A stretch of DNA of 64,000 bases from the NCBI RefSeq assembly GCF_023898315.1, contig NC_064614.1, positions 75,714,501-75,778,500 on the forward strand, read 5' to 3'. A model generated the notes under the pieces. The model had not been told where the DNA came from and did not search any database. It saw nothing but the letters and a program-made list of their open reading frames with translations. A program made the position numbers and the translations under genes. The stretch comes from Schistocerca nitens. Lineage: Eukaryota > Arthropoda > Insecta > Orthoptera > Acrididae. This document shows, piece after piece, positions 1-10,215 of the stretch. Within the stretch, counting starts at the first letter, position 1. The number at the start of each line of letters is the position of its first letter.

Positions 1-6
1 CTGTCC

Positions 7-604
7 CATACCATACAAAACGCGTCACGTGCCTTCATCAGCTTCAGGCGACATTTATAAATGAATCATTAATATTACAGCCCAAATAAGAAGTGAAACA
101 ATTTCATTTTCCATGTTATACGGAATGAAACCGATCCCACTCAGTGGATCCTGTACTCCGCGGTCCAGTCACCACGGCCTAGCTTCGACGTCAATGTACG
201 ATGACCACTCGCAGACGGCAGGCATAATTAGCAGTGGAAGGTACATAAAGCACGTCAACGGCGGGATCGTGAATCCCTACCGTCTGCCGTGGTTGCCGTA
301 ATGAGGAAACGGAACGATTTAGTTCTTATCCAGATGAGCATAACCATAGGCTTTCGGGCCAAGAGTGGAAGTATTTTGGAAACAGCTAAGTTTGTAAAAT
401 GTTCGCTTGCCACCGGGCTCCAAGTATGCGGCCTAATAAAGGTGCAGTTGTTGAGTAATGGAGAGCGTAGGGGCTAACAATGGTGCTTAGTTTCGTCGAT
501 TTGACCAAACGCTGACGAGCCAAAAGGTTATGACCACTTCCCAACGCGAAAATGAATGTCGCCTGATGCTCATGAAGGCACGTGACGCGTTTAGTATGGT
601 GTAG
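7..604. repeat. Dispersed inverted repeat with ~50-bp arms
   Basis: Bases 7-57 reappear as the reverse complement at about 553-604, with only a few mismatches. Both arms contain the core CGCGTCACGTGCCTTCAT. The loop of about 495 bp holds the left end of a Tc1-like element, so the right arm lies inside that element's transposase region while the left arm lies outside it. I do not recognise the arm sequence. It could be the two ends of an unknown insertion or a rearrangement. Confidence 0.6.
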
Positions 605-1012
605 CACAGTGACAGACACAAATCGGAAACCATTCTAGCGACGATACGGGTCGTAATGGGGATATGCACTGACATAAGCAACTTTGACGAAGGTCGGACT
701 TTCAGACACGATTTTCTGTCTTCTTAGGGGCTACCGTTTAGTGAATGTTGGTACTAACGGGCGTCCTCAGCAAGTACCTGGTTCATGCTGACTGCTATCC
801 ATCGGCGACGAAGGCTGGAATTTGCACGCCGATGCAGCCACTGGACGTTCACTGGGCAGCGACCGGCTGCCTTTTTAGATGAATCATATCCCTTCATTAT
901 GATCCATCGGACATATGGCCGTTGGCTGTACTGCGTCAAACGTCTGAAAGCAAAGAGGGAGGCAGGGAGGGTTATGGTCAGGGAAATGTTTTAGTGGCCT
1001 TCCCTGGGTGGT
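289..1012 (+). pseudogene. Tc1-like transposase remnant
   Basis: The N-terminal part reads MRKRND near 301 followed by IGFRAKSGSILETAKFV, the helix-turn-helix region of a Tc1-type DNA-cut-and-paste transposase. After an unrecognised stretch the similarity resumes near 780 with LTAIHRRRRLEFARR and then FLDES, which corresponds to the FSDES block carrying the first catalytic aspartate. GRW and VMVREMF blocks follow. The frame is lost by stops and indels, and the SINE insertion ends the similarity near 1012. Expected full length is about 340 residues; well under half is legible. Confidence 0.65.
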
Positions 1013-1020
1013 CTCATGAG

Positions 1021-1630
1021 CTGGCCGGTGTGGCCGTGCGGTTCTAGGCACTTCAGTCTGGAACCGCGTGACGGCTACGGTCGCAGGTGCGAATCCTGCC
1101 TCGGGCATGGATATATGTGATGTCCTTAGGTTAGTTAGGTTTACGTAGTTCTAAGTTCTAGGGGACTGAAACTTCCTGGCAGATTAAAACTGTGTGCCCG
1201 ACCGAGACTCGAACTCGGGACCTTTGCCTTTCACGGGCAAGTGCTCTACCAACTGAGCTACCGAAGCACGACTCACGGCCGGTACTCACAGCTTTACTTC
1301 TGCCAGTACCTCGTCTCCGACCTTCCAAACTTTACAGAAGCTCTTCGCAGGAGAGCTTCTGTAAAGTTTGGAAGGTAGGAGACGAGGTACTGGCAGAAGT
1401 AAAGCTGTGAGTACCGGCCGTGAGTCGTGCTTCGGTAGCTCAGTTGGTAGAGCACTTGCCTGTGAAAGGCAAAGGTCCCGAGTTCGAGTCTCGGTCGGGC
1501 ACACAGTTTTAATCTGCCAGGAAGTTTCATATCAGCGCACACTCCGCTGCAGAGTGAAAATCTCATTCTTCTAGGGGACTGATGACCACAGATGTTAAGT
1601 CCCACAGTGCTCAGAGCCATTTGAACAATT
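1021..1630 (+). repeat. SINE-A copy (tRNA-headed), split by a later insertion
   Basis: SINE-A is the window's commonest SINE. It has a class-II tRNA-like head (A box near TGGCCGAGCGG, B box GGTTCGAATCC), a middle containing GTCCTTAGGTTAGTTAGG, and a tail ending in CAGAGCCATTTGAAC. Here the head is at 1021-1110 and the body stops at 1169, then resumes at 1569 after a 399-bp insertion. The B box is slightly altered (GGTGCGAATCC). No clear target-site duplication is visible at the outer edges. Confidence 0.85.
1170..1568. repeat. Palindromic tRNA-like element with two opposed tRNA heads
   Basis: Bases 1168-1346 and 1353-1528 are near-perfect reverse complements; I count two mismatches. Each arm contains a tRNA-like domain (GGTAGCTCAGTTGGTAGAGC for the D-arm region, AGTTCGAGTCT for the T-arm/B box). 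The left head is antisense (about 1192-1264) and the right head sense (about 1429-1502). A 40-bp tail follows the right arm only. The insertion is flanked by a perfect 14-bp target-site duplication, TTCTAGGGGACTGA (1156-1169 and 1569-1582), so it entered SINE-A as one unit. The acceptor stem does not pair well, so these are tRNA-derived heads rather than functional tRNA genes. Confidence 0.85.
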
Positions 1631-1747
1631 TTTTTAGAACTTCATTGACTGTCTTCCTGCACGTCTCGCAGCTAACCTCTCTGCAAAAGATAGTTATTCA
1701 GGCTTTTGACAGGTGGTTATGTTAGTGGGACTGGACATTACTGAGTA

Positions 1748-2204
1748 CCTCACTAAGAACAACAACTCATATTTCCTTAAGTATGTTGTAACTCATCGGT
1801 TACATTGAATGTGAGAGAAGGAGATTAATCACACCAGTAGTTATTTAGGCATGATGTCAGTGTATTTGAAAACTGGATCTTTGCAACATAAAAAAAAGAA
1901 AACTTAGATGTTCACCAAATTGTGTGTATTGTAAAGTATGAGAAACCATGTCCATAGCCCACGCTATAGTGGTACCGACCTGGAGGTACTTGCTTCACAT
2001 TCTATAAAGAAATTTTCATATCTTGTTTAATGCCGCAATGAAGAGGGAGTGTGTGATGGCGATTTCCGATCTCTAGATGTTCAGCCACGTCGTATGTTAA
2101 ATTTTAAACATATTCGCAATGTCTCATAGACAGGGAGATAATACGCTGTTGTTGGTGGTTCATTCGTCGCACGAAGACAGGCCCGATTGCGTTACAGATG
2201 CAAC
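1748..2204. other. Unassigned DNA
   Basis: AT-rich sequence to the right of the Tc1 element. I see no frame with recognisable protein similarity and no clear repeat. Confidence 0.5.
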
Positions 2205-2360
2205 TTTTGCCCCGCGGCTGCTACGGTCGCAGGTTAGAATTCTGCATTGGGCATGGATGTGTTTGATGTCCTTAGGTTGGTTAGGTTTAAGTAGTTCTAA
2301 GTCTACGGTCCTGATGACCTCACATGTTAAGTGCTTAGATCTATTTGAACCATTTTTTGC
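2205..2360 (+). repeat. SINE-A copy, 5'-truncated and diverged
   Basis: It begins inside the tRNA-like head (CTACGGTCGCAGG) and has a damaged B box. It then follows SINE-A through GTCCTTAGGTTGGTTAGG and the CTGATGACCTCA block to a degraded tail (ATCTATTTGAACCA). Divergence is greater than in most other copies, so it is probably an older insertion. Confidence 0.75.
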
Positions 2361-3395
2361 AACTTTTCCCTTCCTTTCATCGTACAATTATTCGTTACAA
2401 CACAACATCAAAGTAGTATATTCTGCAATGAAGGTCGCAGTCGTCACGGACATATACACATGTGGCAAGGAAAAGGAATGCTAAAACAAGCAGCCTCCAG
2501 TCTTTGTCATTTCAAAATACAGCAGTTATCTTCATTTTATCCAGCGCTCAATAAAGTATATTAAGCTTATGTTGAGTTATGAAATAGTGAGGACATTGGT
2601 ACAGTTCTGTACTAACGCAAACGATACTTCATGACACCGGACAACTTTTAGGTCATAAAAACGACAACAAGCCATACATATTAATTCGCTATTCTTTTCT
2701 GTAATCTCGGATAATTTAGTTATGTTGTTATACGTTTATATACACATTTCTGTTTCATTACTGAGGGGATTTTAGTACTTCTCATTCCCTATCTCTGAAA
2801 GTAGAGGGGCTTATCAAATAGAAATCAATTGGGAGGGTTATGAGCTTTGCACCAAAATAGAAGGCAAGCTGGTAGTAGTTAGTTAGTTAGTTAGTTACAT
2901 GTTCCATAGATAATTTATTGCTTATTATATCGAAATAATGTGCAACTAGTCAGTTTACAGGTTATGTATACAAGTTAAGTGCTACCAGTAATGAACACAT
3001 GATTTTCTTGTCCTAAGAGTAGGGCAAAGGGATTTCCAGTTGTGAGTCATTTCGACGGGTTAGTAGTACCAACATTTGCCTTACAAGCAAGTGGGACCTC
3101 CTGGAAACCTTGGCCGGAATGGAGGATGGGAACTGTTTTTAATTTTATTCTTGGTAAATACTGCGGACAATACTCGAGAAACGAGGTTATCCTAAACACA
3201 CCATACAGGTTCTGGATATATCTAATCACATTTAATGCTGGCGACGTCTTAAAAACATGGAAACAACAAGTGCATCCTCGGTTTCAGCTATCACAGTATG
3301 GAGAAATAAAGACCTGCCTTTTTGCGGAACATCAGTTTACTGTATTTCAAAATGAAAAACAATTATAATATGCCGTATAGTGGTGACAAGTACTG
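2361..3395. other. Unassigned DNA with a short TTAG repeat
   Basis: No recognisable gene. A short (AGTT)n run lies at about 2876-2896. A 108-codon open stretch at 3042-3368 shows no motif I recognise and is likely chance. Confidence 0.45.
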
Positions 3396-3920
3396 GGGGA
3401 TTATACAATACGGAAATCTCAATTATTAAAACGAAGGTAATGGTATTTAAAGGGTTTGCGTCAAATAGATCAAAAACTGCTTTCAATAAGAGAATGACTG
3501 AAGAAGTGAACAATTTTAACTATTTAGGAAAACAAATCAGCTACCAGCATAATGGAGGTACAGATGTCAAATATCATCAGTGTCCGTATACGTGTGGGTC
3601 TAATGATGGAACCTTTGGACGGAATTAGAAAGCGAACAAAAATGAAGATAAATGAAACTATGGATGTGTGGTTTGTGCCGCACGGGAGTGAAAAACGAGA
3701 CGCCAAGACCGAATGAGCAATGAACAAATTATAGAAGAACTGAACGTTGAAAGGATCAACAGCCCCAATAGGAATGTAGAAACAGGTGGAATGAGCATGC
3801 GAGAAGACTGACTAAACAACTGTTGAGATACAAGCCGACAAGAAGAAGAAAATCCTGTAGATGCAAATGAGGCAGGCTCAACAATAACCTTTGAAAACGG
3901 AACAGGTAGTTAGGCTACTC
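3396..3920 (+). pseudogene. RTE-type reverse transcriptase, C-terminal remnant
   Basis: The translation contains the post-RT block of RTE-like non-LTR retrotransposons: KTKVMVFKG, then VNNFNYLGKQISY (the F/Y-N-Y-L-G motif), later NEQIIEELNVERIN and a basic tail. The reading frame shifts several times and contains stops. Only the 3' part of the element is present, as is usual for 5'-truncated target-primed insertions. No target-site duplication was found. Confidence 0.65.
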
Positions 3921-3956
3921 CCTGGAAATGAATAGCCAGAGATGAGAAATATTAAT

Positions 3957-3988
3957 ATGTGTGTGTGAGTGAGGGGGGGGGGGGGGTT
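3957..3988. repeat. Simple repeat: GT run followed by poly-G
   Basis: A short GTGTGTGAGTGAG stretch runs into about 14 consecutive G. Confidence 0.9.
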
Positions 3989-5418
3989 AGTGTATGCCAG
4001 AGCACTGTATCGGCCATCATAAACGCAGCACAATGTGATAACGTGTTTCCGCATTGCACAACGTCAGTCGCGCTACATTTTCAATTCGCACTCACGTTCT
4101 ATAATGAGACGACTGGTCAATACGTTGTATATTGTAGTATTTCGACGATGACGTTACTCGCACACGTCACATATATTGTGGTATTCCACCTTGGCACTAA
4201 ATAAAGGATATAAAGTTGAAATCCAAGTAGCGTGAAATAGATGAAACTTAAAACATACAATCAAACGGCGGACATTTGATTCAGAAAATAAAAGATGACC
4301 GTGGCCCCCGATAAAGGAAAAATCGTGAAAGTCAGTGAGTTGCTCGACGTTTGCGGAATACTTACATGTCTCTCCCCTACAGCACACATTCGTGTAAAGG
4401 ATTTCACCTGAGACGTCATAATGTCCGTCAGAATGAGAATGTGCATTTCCTCTGCTCCGTCATACATTTTTATTCTGTTGTACAACTTTACCTCTACTGC
4501 AGTAGTAGCTCGACTAACTTTTGATGACGTACAGCGAGAAATAAAAAAGCAGAAAAGCACTCATGCTAGAAAATTTTGTGTCGTAGGATTAATGGCGTAC
4601 CGGACAAAGGGCAACGGTTCATATGTAATGGCTGCCTTTTTGTGCAGTCAAAGTGAACTAAACGTCAACTTTTTGTTCACTTTTCCTTCTCTGCGTTGTC
4701 GTTTCATTCCATTTCTAGAAATGAATAAAAGAAAACCACAAAAACAAATAATCGTTGCTCCACATACATCTTTCGTAAATAATTTGAAACTGACGGAACA
4801 GAATTACGAAGTGACATCACAGATTTCCATGAATAGTTCCTTTTCTCCCACTTCAGTTTTAAATATTGTGTATTCAAATCTTTATTACTGCTGTGATTCG
4901 GACAGCGACAGTCAAAGACATGAATTTTAGTTTAACACGTTGTATCTCTGCAGGGTGGCATTCCCACTCACAGCTGCTATATCGATAACATTTGTAAAAT
5001 CTATGTATTTAAGGCTTCATAATTACGAAAATCTAACAGTGGCTGCATTCGATTTGAATTTATATCAACCATTTCCTTTGCCGTGGCTTACATTACGAGC
5101 AACGTGGAGAGGTCATCAAGTAAATAGAGCCATTCTAACACGCTACGGTCAAAAATAGGTCATCTGGAAATGTGGTAGAAATTTGTACAACTAGACGACA
5201 GAGAAGCATGTTTTGTACGTTTACAGAGTTGCACTCATATGTTACAACTTTTCATCACCGCAAATGATTTTGTTACGGGTGTCTCGCCATTGCAGCCTTT
5301 TTCTCCTAGTCAGTAAGCATTATGTAAGGTAACTTCAATGGAAAGCACATTTCAAATGGCTGCAACATCAGCACGCAATTTCTGAGATGCAATGTATTCC
5401 TATCCCGTAATTTCTGAC
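3989..5418. other. Unassigned DNA
   Basis: No repeat family recognised. It contains one open frame of 169 codons (listed separately) and otherwise AT-rich sequence. Confidence 0.4.
4421..4930 (+). other. Unrecognised 169-codon open frame
   Basis: An ATG-initiated frame runs to a TAG without interruption. The N-terminus has a moderately hydrophobic stretch (YIFILLYNFTSTAVVA) and the C-terminus an acidic/serine patch (CDSDSDSQRHEF). I see no conserved domain, no clear cleavable signal and no neighbouring exon structure. In AT-rich DNA a frame of this length can arise by chance, so I do not claim it is a gene. Confidence 0.15.
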
Positions 5419-5566
5419 TAGCACAAATTTAGTAACAGGTAAAATGTTTAAACAATTTAAATACCTCAAGATAAGAGAATGTTTTTAAACTACAGACCAA
5501 CATTTTTGAAATCAAATTTAACAAAGATTAGCACGAATTTAGTACCAGATCAAATGTTTAAATAAA
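5419..5566 (+). repeat. Direct repeat pair, 110 bp apart
   Basis: A stretch of about 38 bp at 5419-5456 (core GCACAAATTTAGTA) recurs at 5529-5566 (GCACGAATTTAGTA), with GTTTAAA near both right ends. The second copy ends next to a mariner left end. Confidence 0.7.
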
Positions 5567-5570
5567 CCTA

Positions 5571-6009
5571 CAGGGTGACAATTATTGAATTATATGAAAT
5601 AAAATCGTCACAACTTTGGCGCGGTGTGCGTTAGGACGTTCAAACAGCACGGTTGGCAGCTGGGCATGCAGGGAATTAGTACGCACACGTATATGGTTTA
5701 TTTAGCGACGAAGCTTTCATTTGGATGCGTTCGACAATAAACAAAATTGTAGCATTTGGGGGACTGAGAATCCGCGAGAGAAGTGTCTCTTCACCCTCAA
5801 GGGGTGACTCTGTGGTGTGCAATGTCCAGTCACGGGTTTATCGGTGCGATATTCCTTGATGGCACTGACTACCGAACGGTAAGCGAAGGTTCTGAAATAT
5901 GATTTCATCCCCATTATCCAAAGTGATCCTCATTTTCAAAAGATGTGTTTCATGCAAGATGGAGCTCGATGTCATCGAAGCTGGAGACTGATGACCTGGA
6001 GGAGTACTT
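5571..6009 (+). mobile_element. Mariner-type transposon fragment (left end plus transposase core)
   Basis: It begins with CAGGGTGACA directly after a TA, the usual end of this mariner group. The translation shows a degenerate block with the first catalytic D (LFSDEA-like near 5705), then VSLHPQGVTLWCA and, near 5940, FMQDGARCH, which carries the second catalytic D. The frame is shifted between blocks. The element is cut off at about 6009 where the 3' end of an antisense non-LTR element begins. Confidence 0.65.
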
Positions 6010-6975
6010 TCAACTACATCTACATGGATACTCTGCAAATCAAATTTAAGTGCGTGGCAGTGGTTTCATCGAACCACTTTCACAGTTCTCTATTATTCCA
6101 ATCTTGTATAGCGCGCGGAAGGAATGAACACCTATATCTTTCCGTACGAGCTCTGATTTCCCTTATTTTACCGTGGTGATCGTTCCTCCCTATGTAGGTC
6201 GGTGTCAACAAAATATTTTCGCATTCGGAGGAGAAGGTTCGTGATAGGAATTTCATGAGAAGATTCCGTCGCAACGAAAACCGCCTTTCTTTTAATGATG
6301 TGCATCCCAAATCATGTATCATTTCTATGATACTCTCTCCCACATTTCGCGATAATACAAAACGTGCAGCCTTTCTGTGAACTTTTTCGATGTACTCTGC
6401 AGTCCTATCTGGTAAGGATCCCACACCGTGCAGCAGTATTCTAAAAGGGGGCGGACAAGCGCAGAGTGTAGACAGTTTCCATAGTAGGTCTGTTACATTT
6501 TCTTAGTGTCCTGCCAATAAAACGCAGTCTTTGAGTAGCCTTCCCCACAACATTTCCTCTGGGTTCCTTCCAATTTACGTTGGTGGTAACTGTAATACCT
6601 AGGTATTTAGTTGAATTCAAGGCTTTTAGATTAGACTGATTTACCGTGTAACCGAAGTTTAACGAGTTCCTTTTAGCACTCATGTGGATGACCTCACACT
6701 TTTCTTTATTTTGGGTCAACTGCCACTTTTTGCACCCGTCGGTAGAAATCAAGAGGTGTAAGGTCTGGAGACCGTGGTGGGTACTCAACACTCTTTTTCG
6801 ACCTATCCATTGTCCAGGTAGATTTTCATCCAAGTAGGCTCTGACATTGCTGTGATAGTGAAGCGGAACGTTTTGCAGTTTGTTTTGATCTTCTGATGAC
6901 TTTGTTAGTCGATAAACGACAGCGTCATCTGCAAACAACGGAAGACGACTGCTCAGATTGTCTCCAAAATCGTTT
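6010..6975 (-). mobile_element. Jockey/CR1-type non-LTR retrotransposon, 3' portion
   Basis: Read on the minus strand, this is the reverse-transcriptase end and tail of an abundant family. MFADDAVVY (6938 downward) is motif C with both catalytic aspartates. NSTKYLGITV, VGKATQRLRFIGRTLR and, after a frame change, AARFVLSRNVGE and a terminal IREIRARTERYR block follow. The tail near 6010-6030 has the TAGATG-like 3' repeat common to this family. A foreign mariner segment lies inside the RT part (6736-6870). The copy is 5'-truncated near 6975. Confidence 0.8.
6736..6870 (-). mobile_element. Mariner transposase segment patched in frame into the RT
   Basis: Within the antisense RT frame, residues about 24-68 leave the RT family and read VRAYLDENLPGQWIG followed by a diverged PRSPDL-like stretch. 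This is the segment between the second and third catalytic acidic residues of DD41D-type mariner transposases. Compared with the RT as I know it, a short RT stretch has been replaced rather than simply interrupted, and the frame remains open on both sides. I see no TIR and no TA duplication. Confidence 0.6.
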
Positions 6976-7034
6976 ATAAGGAACAGAAAAGGTTATGTAC
7001 TGTGTGATTCGAAAAAGAAGAGCCGCGAGGAGTG

Positions 7035-7228
7035 GCGCCATGTCACGGATTGTGGTTTGAGGCGCCATGTCAGGGACTGCGAGGCCCCTCCCACCGGAGG
7101 TTCGAGTCCTCCATCGGGCATGGGTGAATGTGTTGTTCTTAGCGTAAGTTAGTTTAAGCAGTGTGTAAGTCTACGGACCGATGACCTCAGCAGTTTAGTG
7201 CCTCAAGAATCTACACACATTTGAACAA
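7035..7228 (+). repeat. SINE-B copy (second tRNA-headed family)
   Basis: This differs from SINE-A in the head (GGCGCCATGTCA, B box GGTTCGAGTCCTCC) but shares the CTTAG...TTAG...GATGACCTCAGCAG architecture. It ends in CACACATTTGAACA. No clear target-site duplication seen. Confidence 0.75.
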
Positions 7229-7374
7229 TAAGAAAGAAAAGATTTCAATTGTTTATTAGAAACAATCTATAAAAGATAGAAACATATGGCCCGTTCACTA
7301 GATAGGGGAGGGTTCAAAGTTTTGACACAGCTGCGCTGTTATTTGTAGCAACATGGCGCCTACGCTATAGGAGA

Positions 7375-7530
7375 AATAATTTTGTGTGTTAGCCTCTACA
7401 CGAAGTCAATCCACTGTTCAAGTGCTACGTGCATTCCGCCGTCGATTCAGCAACAAGCCACCTCTGACCGGATCCTTGGAGGTTGGTTGTGTATGCAAAG
7501 GGGAAGAGCACTGATTGGGGACATACAGGC
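7375..7530 (+). pseudogene. Mariner-type transposase, N-terminal remnant
   Basis: The frames read STVQVLRAFRRRF, then KPPLTG and GCVCKGKST. This matches the first helix-turn-helix and the following G-C-V-x-K-G-K-S-T block typical of the DD41D-like mariner group present elsewhere in the window. One frame change is visible. Similarity stops at about 7530. Confidence 0.55.
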
Positions 7531-7801
7531 CTTGTAGCTACAAACAGGCCGGAGCTTATCGGTATTGTAAGTACAGAAACGGGGTATCGCGGTCATCACG
7601 TCGTTACAGCAACTATGATTACGGAAGTTAAAGAATCGGTGAAGAAGACCAGGAGAGTGTATCTGCTAGAGACACCAGACAAGCAGTTGTTACCAGCTCA
7701 CTTAGACAATGAGCTAACTTAGTTCTAGCAGATGGATGTAGATGAATTATGGGAAAAGTTTGAGCAGATTGTAAACCGCAGTCTTTAGAGTTATGTGCCT
7801 A

Positions 7802-9766
7802 GTTGTTGTTGTTGTGGTCTTCAGTCCTGAGACTGGTTTGATGCAGCTCTCCATGCTGCTCTACCCCATGCAAGCTTCTTCATCTCCCAGTACCTACCGC
7901 AACCTATATCCTTCTGAATCTGCTTAGTGTATTCATCTCTTGGTCTCCCTCTACGATTTTTACCCTCCACGCTGCCCTCCAATACTAAATTGATGATCCC
8001 TTGATGCCTCACAACATGTCCTACCAACCGATCCCTTCTTCTAGTCAAGTTGTGCCACAAACTTCTCTTCTCACGAATCCTATTCAATGCTTCCTCATTA
8101 GGTTTGTGATCTACCCATCTAATCTTTAGCATTCTTCTGTAGCACCACATTTCAAAAGCTTCTATTCTCTTCTTGTACAAACTGTTTATCGTCCACGTTT
8201 CACTTCCATACATGGCTACACTCCATACAAATACTTTCAAAAATGACTTCCTGACACTTAAATCTATACTCTGTGTTAACAAATTTCTCTTCTTCAGAAA
8301 CGCTTTCCTTGCCATTGCCAGTCTATATTTTATATCCTCTCTACTCCGACCATCATCAGTTATTTTGCTCCCCAAATAGCAAAATTCCTTTACTACTTTA
8401 AGTGTCTCATTTCCTAATCTAATTCCCTCAGCATCACCCGACTTAATTCGACTACATTCCATTATCCTCGTTTTGCTTTTGTTGATGTTCATCTTATATC
8501 CTCCTTTCAAGACACTATCCATTCCGTTCAACTGCTCTTCCAAGTCCTTTGCTGTTTCTGGCAGAATTACAATGTCATCGGCGAACCTCAAAGTTTTTAT
8601 TTCTTCTCCATGGATTTTAATACCTACTCCAAATTTTTCTTTTGTTTCCTTCACTGCTTGCTCAATATACAGATTGAATAACATCGGGGAGAGACTACAA
8701 CCCTGTCTCACTCCCTTCCCCACCACTGCTTCCCTTTCATGTCCCTCGACTTTTATAACTGCCATCTGGTTTCTGTACAAATTGTAAATAGCCTTTCGCT
8801 CCCTGTATTTTACCCCTGCCACCTTCCGAATTTGAAAGAGAGTATTCCAGTCAACATTATCAAAAGCTTTCTCTACGTCTACAAATGCTAGAAACGTACG
8901 TTTGCCCTTCGTTAATCTAGCTTCTAAGATTCAGTATTGCATCACGTGTTCCAACATTTGTACGGAATCCAAACTGATCTTCCCCGAGGTCAGCTTCTAC
9001 TAGTTTTTCCATTCGTCTGTAAAGAATTCGCGTTAGTATTTTGCAGCTGTGACTTATTAAACTGATAGTTCGGTAATTTTCACATCTGTCAACACCTGCT
9101 TTCTTTGGGATTGGAATTATTATATTCCTCTTGAAGTCTGAGGGTATTTCGCCTGTCTCATACATCTTGCTCACTAGATGGTAGAGTTTTGTCATGACTG
9201 GCTCTCCCAAGGCCATCAGTAGTTCTAATGGAATGTTGTCTACTCCCGGGGCCTTGTTTCGACTCAGGTCTTTCAGTGCTCTGTCAAGCACTTCACGCAG
9301 TATCTTATCTCCCATTTCATCTTCATCTACATCCTCTTCCATTTCCATAATATTGTCCTCAAGTACTTCGCCCTTGTATAAACCCTCTATATACTCCTTC
9401 CACCTTTCTGCCTTCCCTTCTTTGCTTAGAACTGTGTTTCCATCTGAGCGCTTGATGTTCATGCAAGTGGTTCTCTTATCTCCAACGGTCTGTTTAATTT
9501 TCCTGTAGGCAGCATCTATCTTACCCCTAGTGAGATAAGCCTCTACATCCTTACATTTGTCCTCCAGCCATCCCTGCTTGGCAATTTTGCACTTCCTGTC
9601 AATCTCATTTTTGAGACGTTTGTATTCCTTTTTGCCTGCTTCATTTACTGCATTTTTATATTTTGTCTTTTCATCAATTAAATTCAATATATCTTCTGCT
9701 ACCCAAGGATTTCTACTAGCCCTCGTCTTCTTACCTACTTGATCCTCTGCTGCCTTCCTTACTTCA
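7802..9766 (-). mobile_element. RTE-type non-LTR retrotransposon with a nearly intact RT
   Basis: Two long antisense frames (9687 to 8917, and from about 8925 down to 7821) join with a single frameshift near 8920. In order they show the pre-RT linker, NKAPGVDNIPLELL, KKAGVDRCENYRTISL, FGFRTNVGTRDAI, then FVDVEKAFDNVDW (motif A), KGVRQGCSLSPMLFNLYIE, RFADDIVIL (motif C, both D present), FCYLGSKITDDGRS and the C-terminal RLVGHVVRHQGI block. The 3' end carries a (CAA)n-type repeat (GTTGTTGTTGTTG on the plus strand at 7802). The endonuclease domain is missing because the copy is 5'-truncated near 9766. Apart from the frameshift the RT looks young. Confidence 0.85.
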
Positions 9767-10215
9767 TATGTGAAACACCCACCATGTTTTAATAACGAAA
9801 CTCTGAGAATGGCGAGGAAGCAGAGGCTGCTGCACTAGCCTTTTAAAGTGGAACCCACAAATGACGACAAGCGAAGGTTAGTAGGGATGCGTGTGTCTTT
9901 GAAAAGATCTATCCGTTTAAAATGGAACGCACAAATGACGACAAGCGGAGGTTAGTAGGGATGCGTGTGTCTGTGAAAAGATCTATACACGAAACATACA
10001 ACAACTACAACCGTCAAATCTTAGCAAAAGATCTGGCAGAGAGCCGACAAAATTCTGGGTTCATGTAACATCACTAAGCGGGGCTAAGGCTTCCGTTAAG
10101 TTCCTTGTTGACTAGTCTGCTGTGGCAGTTTGAGATAGCAAAACGAAAGCCGAAGTTTTGAATTTTACGTTCAAAAAATAATTCACACAGGAGAATCGTA
10201 TAAATATATCGTCAT
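9767..10215. other. Unassigned DNA with a 74-bp tandem duplication
   Basis: No confident coding similarity. It may be the eroded upstream part of the adjacent non-LTR element. The tandem repeat is listed separately. Confidence 0.4.
9842..9989 (+). repeat. 74-bp tandem duplication
   Basis: Units at 9842-9915 and 9916-9989 share AATGACGACAAGCG and GTTAGTAGGGATGCGTGTGT and end in GAAAAGATCTAT. A handful of substitutions separate them. Confidence 0.85.

Larger units (their letters stand above)
156..1745 (+). mobile_element. Tc1-like transposon, degraded, with nested insertions
   Basis: Short similar ends in opposite orientation (GGTCCAGTC on the left, GACTGGAC on the right) are each flanked by TA (154-155 and 1746-1747), the target-site duplication of the Tc1/mariner superfamily. 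Between them are transposase remnants in forward orientation (about 289-1012). They are broken by an unrecognised stretch around 470-720 and by a SINE at 1021-1630. Most of the C-terminal half of the transposase, including the second D and the E, is missing. The copy is inactive. Confidence 0.7.

Noticed and set aside
1429-1502. Functional tRNA gene (both heads of the palindromic element, and 26290-26370)
   Set aside because: The D-arm and T-arm sequences are tRNA-like, but the acceptor stem pairs poorly, the base before the anticodon is not the expected T, and the context is a retroposon with target-site duplications.
2876-2896. Telomere-like repeat
   Set aside because: The unit is AGTT/TTAG, not the insect telomeric TTAGG, and there are only about five units.
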